Positions 29,801 through 33,303 of a DNA stretch of 33,303 bases are shown in pieces. Positions within the stretch are counted from its first letter, which is position 1; each line of letters begins with the position of its first letter. Under the pieces are notes generated by a model, which saw only the letters and a list, made by a program, of their open reading frames with translations, did not search any database and was not told where the DNA came from. This stretch comes from a virus: positions 1-33,303 of the IMG/VR virus record IMGVR_UViG_3300036652_001351. One strand, written 5' to 3'. Position numbers and translations under genes: made by a program.

Positions 29801-31360
29801 CATGTCTTCCTCTTCGCCGATGGCGCAAACAGCACGGGCCTTTCGGTCGGCACCCTGACAGCGCAGCCACTTACGTTCGGCACGAACAACACGGAAGTCG
29901 CTCGCCTTACGAGCGGTGGCTTCTTCGGTATCGGTACGACTTCCCCCTATAAGAAACTTTCTATAGGTGGTGATGTGGTCGTCGGTGCTGCGACCGCAGG
30001 CGGCACACTTGGCGACCTATACCTGCCGAAGCTCGGTACGGCCGCAGGTACGTTCTTAGCCGCAGATGCTACTGGAAAAGTTATTGCTACGACTACTCCT
30101 ACCGGTAGCGGGAGCGGTGTAACCGGCACAACAGGTCAAGTCGCCTATCTCTCCGGCACCAATACGGCAGTCGGTACCTCAACCATATTCATCAACACGA
30201 ACGGTCGTGTGGGTATCGGTACCACGACCCCCTACGCGGCATTCTCGGTAAACCCTACGGCTGCTTCGGTAGGAACGGGTGCAGCATTCGTGGTCGGTTC
30301 CTCTAGTGCTACCAGCTTCTACGTCGGCAACGACGGACGCGTGGGCTTCGGTACAACCATCACCACCTCACCATTCCAGTTCCTCGGTCCGTCGAACACG
30401 TCCCCTAACTTCTCGGTCGTGGACTTCAAGTCAACTACGGGTGATGTTAATGCGACGTTCACTAGCGCCAACGGAAACGTCGCCTTCATGGGTCAGCGCA
30501 ACTCCGGTTCCGCATACTTCACGGGGCCAAACGGCTTCTCCATGGACGTGTACGGCGCAGCTACGCATGTGGTGTATGAGACGAATAACGGTACGTTCTG
30601 TGCCGGAGGCATCTTCAACGACGGCGGCGGTACCTGTCTTACGGCTGCCCTCTACATCGCTCCAACGACCCTGAAAGTAGGCCTCTCTAGCACCACGCCG
30701 ACAGGTCAGTTCACGGTTGGTGCGAACAGCTCGACCACGGCAATGGCATGGATAGGCGTTGCCGGAAGCAGCACGCCGTCCTTCATGATTGCCAGCGCGA
30801 ACAATAGCGGAAACGTCGGTATCGGCACCACCTCGCCGTGGCGTACGCTCTCATCGCAGGGAACAGTCGCGCTCAATGGCCTTAGCGCCTTCGCAACGGG
30901 AGATTCTGCCGTCTGTCAGCGTGCGGGCGGTGAGCTTACGGTAGATAGCGGCGTGTCGTCTTGTATCGTGTCGAGTAAGTTCGTGAAAGACCCGCAAGGG
31001 GACGACACCTACCAGCAGGCATATGCACGCATCATGCAGCTTCAGCCTGTGCTGTTCAAATACAAAGATAGCGGAAATCAGGACATCGGCCTTTATGCAG
31101 AGGATGTCTCGAAGGTAGACCACCGATACGCGCAATACGCATCATCGCCACGCGACATGAGCGGGCATCATTATAACGTCGGCGACCCTGTGGCTATCAA
31201 CTGGACGGCGATTCAGGCAGATATGCTGGTCGTGCTTCAGCATCAGAGTCTTCCCTATAAGGCGGCACGTTCCGTGGAGGAGAACTGGCAGGACGGTCTC
31301 ATAGGCATATTGCTGCTGTATATGCTCTATAACGAATACGATAAGCGCCGTCGCAAATAG
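26810..31360 (+). CDS. giant fibre with signal peptide and S74-type chaperone domain
   Basis: A 1516-residue protein starting at the ATG at 26810 (MKRFLIILLLLLPATSFAAI), with an unmistakable Sec signal peptide, unusual for a phage fibre. The body is Gly/Ser/Thr-rich with repeated fibre modules: LPVANGGTGSTTLTGILKG twice, 'SNTQLQFNNSGAFGASSNLTYDGT'-like units, and at least five GIGTT(S/T)P units typical of Parcubacteria proteins. Near the end (from about residue 1388) is a peptidase S74/intramolecular chaperone domain with candidate catalytic S1388 and K1393 (SSKFVKD), LQPVLFKYKDSGNQDIGLYA and AEDV. After it come a short hydrophobic stretch (LIGILLLYMLY) and a basic end (KRRRK). Likely a self-cleaving host-recognition fibre; a secreted surface protein of host origin is the alternative. 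Confidence 0.75.
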   Translation: MKRFLIILLLLLPATSFAAISTPWNATSTDKGSISPNLVNGNSPWLSVLSTGTSTFANGINISNGCFAINGTCVSGGGGGSITSVTASYPILSSGGTAPNISTAFGTTTNNTYSGTNTFTNGVTTNTLSIGSLSGFLKATAGAISTALINLTSDVTGTLPVANGGTGSTTLTGILKGNGTGSVQTAISGTDYQAPGSYITALTGDVTASGPGSAAATLVTVNGNVGSFTNANITVNAKGLITAASNGTGGSGGSIGTSTALVNGQVDFSTSANTIGNDSTFLFDSTLKKLTVNNASTTNLSIGSLSGILKQVGGVVSAATAGTDYENPLTFTYPLQRAVNAISLAFGTTTSNTWAGTQTFTNPIVVGSLSGTLNANSGTVYATATSTPSLASEFTYGGTLGQFIGGSSGALSLTTNGTALTKLAQVAANTLLGNSTGATGNVTAIATSSLGLQVASFASPNISQWTNNSGYLTGNQTITLSGDVSGSGSTAITTTIGAAKVIGSMIASAAVDLTSKVTGILPVANGGTGSSTLSGILKGAGTSAVITAVAGTDYQAPITLSTTGTSGAATFVGNTLNIPQYTSGGTPGGASSTIQYNGNGSFAGNTGFTYDGTSVGIGTTTPQKLLHVYGNVAGGIARFERRTAGVTGTTDNPTVFGVADVAFSDTGTGHDLLGPSQTFSYIDSAGTVNQLGWISAARTGADNVGNISIVGLGGAASSATLTVAGNSVVAIGSSTPSNAIGSCGNAGFCVVNQPAAGPTAAEAQIKLISGTSTDEVRTWLNARSNTTPHRAEFGTETNHDLTIWTNSVIRADLTATGGFAFGSYAGVNDPGLGNAIFQGNVGIGTTSPYAKLSVAGQIVGASFVGTTTATSTLGGGLNVTSGCLAVNGTCITGGAGSTPAGSNTQLQFNNSGAFGASSNLTYDGTTLQVTGSGLNNTMKVIGTNTTSAGLYFQDTAASAQTVFYVDNDRGSFASYGGLLNGGSTNAIGNIFGLSRADHVFLFADGANSTGLSVGTLTAQPLTFGTNNTEVARLTSGGFFGIGTTSPYKKLSIGGDVVVGAATAGGTLGDLYLPKLGTAAGTFLAADATGKVIATTTPTGSGSGVTGTTGQVAYLSGTNTAVGTSTIFINTNGRVGIGTTTPYAAFSVNPTAASVGTGAAFVVGSSSATSFYVGNDGRVGFGTTITTSPFQFLGPSNTSPNFSVVDFKSTTGDVNATFTSANGNVAFMGQRNSGSAYFTGPNGFSMDVYGAATHVVYETNNGTFCAGGIFNDGGGTCLTAALYIAPTTLKVGLSSTTPTGQFTVGANSSTTAMAWIGVAGSSTPSFMIASANNSGNVGIGTTSPWRTLSSQGTVALNGLSAFATGDSAVCQRAGGELTVDSGVSSCIVSSKFVKDPQGDDTYQQAYARIMQLQPVLFKYKDSGNQDIGLYAEDVSKVDHRYAQYASSPRDMSGHHYNVGDPVAINWTAIQADMLVVLQHQSLPYKAARSVEENWQDGLIGILLLYMLYNEYDKRRRK

Positions 31361-31362
31361 TT

Positions 31363-31635
31363 ATGGATACTACTCAGAACGATCACGACCTGCTTATCGA
31401 ACTCCGCACCGAAATGCGGGGTATGCGCGCGGATGTCATTGAAATTAAGACCAATACTGTCTCACGCATAGCGAATCTTGAGGCAGACCATATCTCAAAG
31501 ACAGACTACGACACACTCACGAAAGATGTCGGGAAGTTGAAACTCTCTTTTGCAGGCATAGCAGCTGTCGGTACTGTAATTATTGTCGTACTCATACCGA
31601 TAGTTTCTGCTTATATAAGCGCCGGAAAGTTATAA
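31363..31635 (+). CDS. coiled-coil/TM protein, XhlA-like (lysis)
   Basis: A 90-residue protein with a charged N-terminal helix (LLIELRTEMRGMRADVIEIK) in heptads, a linker, and one C-terminal transmembrane segment (residues about 66-86, FAGIAAVGTVIIVVLIPIVS). This topology matches hemolysin XhlA-type proteins, which act with holins in host lysis. It sits directly after the fibre and before a peptidase and a holin-like gene. Start two bases after the previous stop, no SD. Confidence 0.6.
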   Translation: MDTTQNDHDLLIELRTEMRGMRADVIEIKTNTVSRIANLEADHISKTDYDTLTKDVGKLKLSFAGIAAVGTVIIVVLIPIVSAYISAGKL

Positions 31636-31651
31636 ATAATTTCATGATTCT

Positions 31652-32569
31652 ATGGAAGAGCACGCTTTTGAAAAATTAGGAGGCAAGCCACGCGCCGTTG
31701 ATACCCGTGACCATGTTTTTGAAGGGTCAGCCGTCCCTTACCCAGCAACGTTCATGCAGCAATCCGCATGGGACACGTTCGTACACTATCAAGGACATCG
31801 TCCTGCCTGTGGTGCTCATGCTGCTGTCCATGCGAAGCAAATCCTCGATGCTAATGACGGAAAGACAGTCAAGAAAACTCCCCGGTTCACGTGGGCAGAC
31901 ATAAAGAAGAATGGTGCAGACAAAAACCCCTCAAATGGTTCAGACATGTACGACATCCTCAGTTCCCTGAAGAACACCGGAGCTGATGATTTTGAGCCGC
32001 TTGAGAATGACGTCACTTATGATGATGTCGCTTACGCAGACGCTCGGTACATCACGCAAGCGATGCTCGATAATGCGAAACTTGGCTCGATTGATAACTA
32101 CTCGTTCACGAACGGCCCGTATACCTTCGAGCAAATAAAATCCCTCATCTACCAGAACAAAGTGGTAATCGCCCTCATGAGTGTGGGTAATACCTTCTGG
32201 ACAGCCCCTAACGGACAGACTTCATGGAAGGAATCAGACATCTGCCCTATCCGCCCACCCGCACAGGTAATAGACGGCCATTTCGTCGTATTCCATTCCT
32301 ACGACGAGAATTATATATACTTTGTTAACTCATTCGGGCCAACCTGGGGACGACAGGGGCATGGATACATCGGGCCACACTACCCACCATACATCAGTGA
32401 ACTGGGCTTCCCGAAGAATGCCTCTATCGCGCCCGTAGTCGCACAGGTCGTGCAAGACACCTCTAAGGCCCTAGAACAGGTGCAAACGCTCCCAGTACAG
32501 GCACAACAGCCCTTTCTTGAACGTATAAAAGACATACTTCTGGCCCTTTTGCCCTTTCTGAAGGGGTAG
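31652..32569 (+). CDS. papain-like (C1A) cysteine peptidase
   Basis: A 305-residue protein with the papain catalytic set: Q47 and C53 at the papain spacing of six (YQGHRPACGAHA), H210 (GHFVVFHSYD) and N226 in the motif YFVNSFGPTWGRQGHGYIG, close to papain's 'NSWGt.WGe.Gy'. No signal peptide or propeptide is seen. The C-terminal 45 residues form an amphipathic then hydrophobic tail (LERIKDILLALLPFLKG) that could contact membranes. It lies between two membrane-protein genes of a lysis-like cassette, so a role as endolysin or virion peptidase is inferred; processing of virion proteins is the alternative. Confidence 0.75.
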   Translation: MEEHAFEKLGGKPRAVDTRDHVFEGSAVPYPATFMQQSAWDTFVHYQGHRPACGAHAAVHAKQILDANDGKTVKKTPRFTWADIKKNGADKNPSNGSDMYDILSSLKNTGADDFEPLENDVTYDDVAYADARYITQAMLDNAKLGSIDNYSFTNGPYTFEQIKSLIYQNKVVIALMSVGNTFWTAPNGQTSWKESDICPIRPPAQVIDGHFVVFHSYDENYIYFVNSFGPTWGRQGHGYIGPHYPPYISELGFPKNASIAPVVAQVVQDTSKALEQVQTLPVQAQQPFLERIKDILLALLPFLKG

Positions 32570-32577
32570 TTTTGATA
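32567..32577 (+). promoter_or_regulatory. TTGTTTTGAYA-family motif, copy 9 (before holin-like gene)
   Basis: Reads GGGTAGTTTTGATAT and includes the stop codon (TAG) of the peptidase gene. The TTGATA core starts at 32572, 32 nt before the ATG at 32604. TACTTT (32593-32598) lies 15 bp after the core and could serve as a -10. Confidence 0.55.
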
Positions 32578-32603
32578 TTCGCCCGGAATCCATACTTTAC
32601 CCC

Positions 32604-32879
32604 ATGGAAACATTAAATTTCGGGAAATTAGCGTCATCGGTAGACCCCAGCAAGCTTAGTAGCACGGTCATAGCGACCGCAAAGACTCTTGCGGGCCTCC
32701 TAGTGTTCGCTGGGATCTTTACGGTAGACCAGTCAAATACGTTCCTCAGCCAGACGAATATTATCCTTCAAAGCGCAGTTGTCCTTGCCCCACTCGTATT
32801 CTCGATGTGGCACGCTTCTGAAATCGTTTTCGGACTGTTCCAGAAGGCAATCGTAGCAGTCGTCAAGACTCGTCAATAG
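32604..32879 (+). CDS. holin-like membrane protein
   Basis: A 91-residue protein with two hydrophobic segments (about residues 24-40, AKTLAGLLVFAGIFTV, and 52-78, NIILQSAVVLAPLVFSMWHA) and a basic C-terminus (KTRQ). Size, two-TM topology and location next to peptidase and lysozyme-like genes fit a phage holin, which would form membrane pores for lysis. No sequence motif proves this. It has its own motif copy at the standard 32-nt spacing, so it may be timed separately from the fibre genes. Confidence 0.55.
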   Translation: METLNFGKLASSVDPSKLSSTVIATAKTLAGLLVFAGIFTVDQSNTFLSQTNIILQSAVVLAPLVFSMWHASEIVFGLFQKAIVAVVKTRQ

Positions 32880-32950
32880 TTCTTGGCATCCTGCCCGGCA
32901 ACCCACAGCTCGTCTTTAGTCGATTCGAGCATGCGGTGAGAAATGGATGA

Positions 32951-33303
32951 CACTCCTTTAGGTTATGGCTTATTCAACATCTTCTACTTCTGTTCGTAGC
33001 CGCAAGTACCTTTGCGACTTCGACACCAATAGACGCCCAAACAAACAATAATCCTCCCGCAACGGAATATGTCTCTCCCGTCCTCAAGAGAATCTGCTCA
33101 TGTGAAAGCACCGGAAAACCGAACGAAGAGCCGCGCCAGTTCAACCCCGATGGCACTGTCGTCAAAGGCAAAATCAATCCACTCGATACAGGAGCGTGCC
33201 AAATCAACCTCCACTACAACGGAGCTGAAGCGAAACGGCTTGGCTATGACCTCTATACCGAGGAAGGAAATATCGGGTATGCAAACTACCTCTATTCTTC
33301 CTC
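32951..33303 (+). CDS. secreted lysozyme-like protein, partial, start unclear
   Basis: An open frame running off the right edge. It reads a hydrophobic signal-like segment (WLIQHLLLLFVAASTFA) followed from about 33055 by a lysozyme/transglycosylase-like domain: ICSCESTG with the candidate catalytic Glu, QFNPDGTVVKGKINPLDTGA, CQINLHY and AKRLGYDLYTEEGNIGYA. The same pattern is common in Parcubacteria secreted muramidase-like proteins. It is a candidate endolysin. The frame has no ATG, GTG or TTG before the signal segment: an ATG at 32943 (MDDTPLG...) and one at 32965 are in other frames. A one-base error near 32966-32968 or an unusual start (ATT, CTG) must be assumed. Confidence 0.6.

Noticed and set aside
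28650-30840. CRISPR-like or tandem DNA repeats in the fibre gene
   Set aside because: The repeated GGTATCGGTACCACG-type units are unevenly spaced (hundreds of bp) and encode the GIGTTSP protein module.
26810-31360. Diversity-generating retroelement target
   Set aside because: No reverse transcriptase or template repeat is visible in the window.
1-33303. Recoded stop codons (TGA as glycine, as in some CPR bacteria)
   Set aside because: Several genes end in TGA with functional ATGA overlaps, and long genes contain no in-frame TGA.

Overview
The window is a 33 kb stretch of a tailed double-stranded DNA phage or prophage genome. It carries a tyrosine integrase, a NinG-type recombination protein, small and large terminase, portal, scaffold, major capsid protein, connector, many virion proteins, two large ejection-type proteins, fibres and a lysis region. 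There is no recognisable sheath, tail tube, tape-measure protein or tail-assembly frameshift pair, so the morphology is most likely podovirus-like (inference). The host is probably a member of the Patescibacteria/Parcubacteria (CPR) group. The large fibre repeats the 'GIGTTSPYAKLSV' module that is very common in Parcubacteria secreted proteins, and the secreted coiled-coil protein and terminal lysozyme-like protein also look like proteins from that group. This host call is inference from protein style only. Stop codon use fits the standard bacterial code.

Layout. Positions 1-2109 (minus strand) hold a tightly coupled operon with ATGA overlaps: two small proteins, a membrane protein, a YopX-family protein, a PD-(D/E)XK nuclease and a gene cut off by the window edge. 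Positions 2110-3971 are the lysogeny/control region: a structured leader, two terminator-like hairpins, a small HTH protein, the integrase, nested inverted repeats, a 16-bp perfect palindrome and a possible small minus-strand gene. Positions 3972-5822 (plus) hold NinG, a Cys-rich protein and several tiny proteins, three of them shorter than 60 residues. Positions 5860-11829 are the packaging and capsid block, interrupted by one minus-strand gene. Positions 11882-16270 hold three glycosyltransferases and a methyltransferase, all overlapping. Positions 16325-25005 hold the connector, beta-rich virion proteins and ejection proteins. Positions 25048-25793 (minus) look like a moron encoding a secreted protein. 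Positions 25966-31360 encode two fibres. Positions 31363-33303 are a lysis-like cassette with a coiled-coil/TM protein, a papain-like peptidase, a holin-like protein and the start of a secreted lysozyme-like protein.

The most interesting signal is a short motif, consensus TTGTTTTGAYA, found nine times on the plus strand only. In seven cases the TTGAYA core starts exactly 31-33 nt before a start codon that lacks a usable Shine-Dalgarno sequence. This looks like a phage promoter family driving leaderless or nearly leaderless transcripts at the head of each plus-strand gene block. Other notable points are a tail fibre with a Sec signal peptide and a C-terminal hydrophobic/basic tail, a GT2-TPR-GT4 fusion glycosyltransferase, a C1A peptidase in the lysis region, and a possible pseudoknot leader before the moron.
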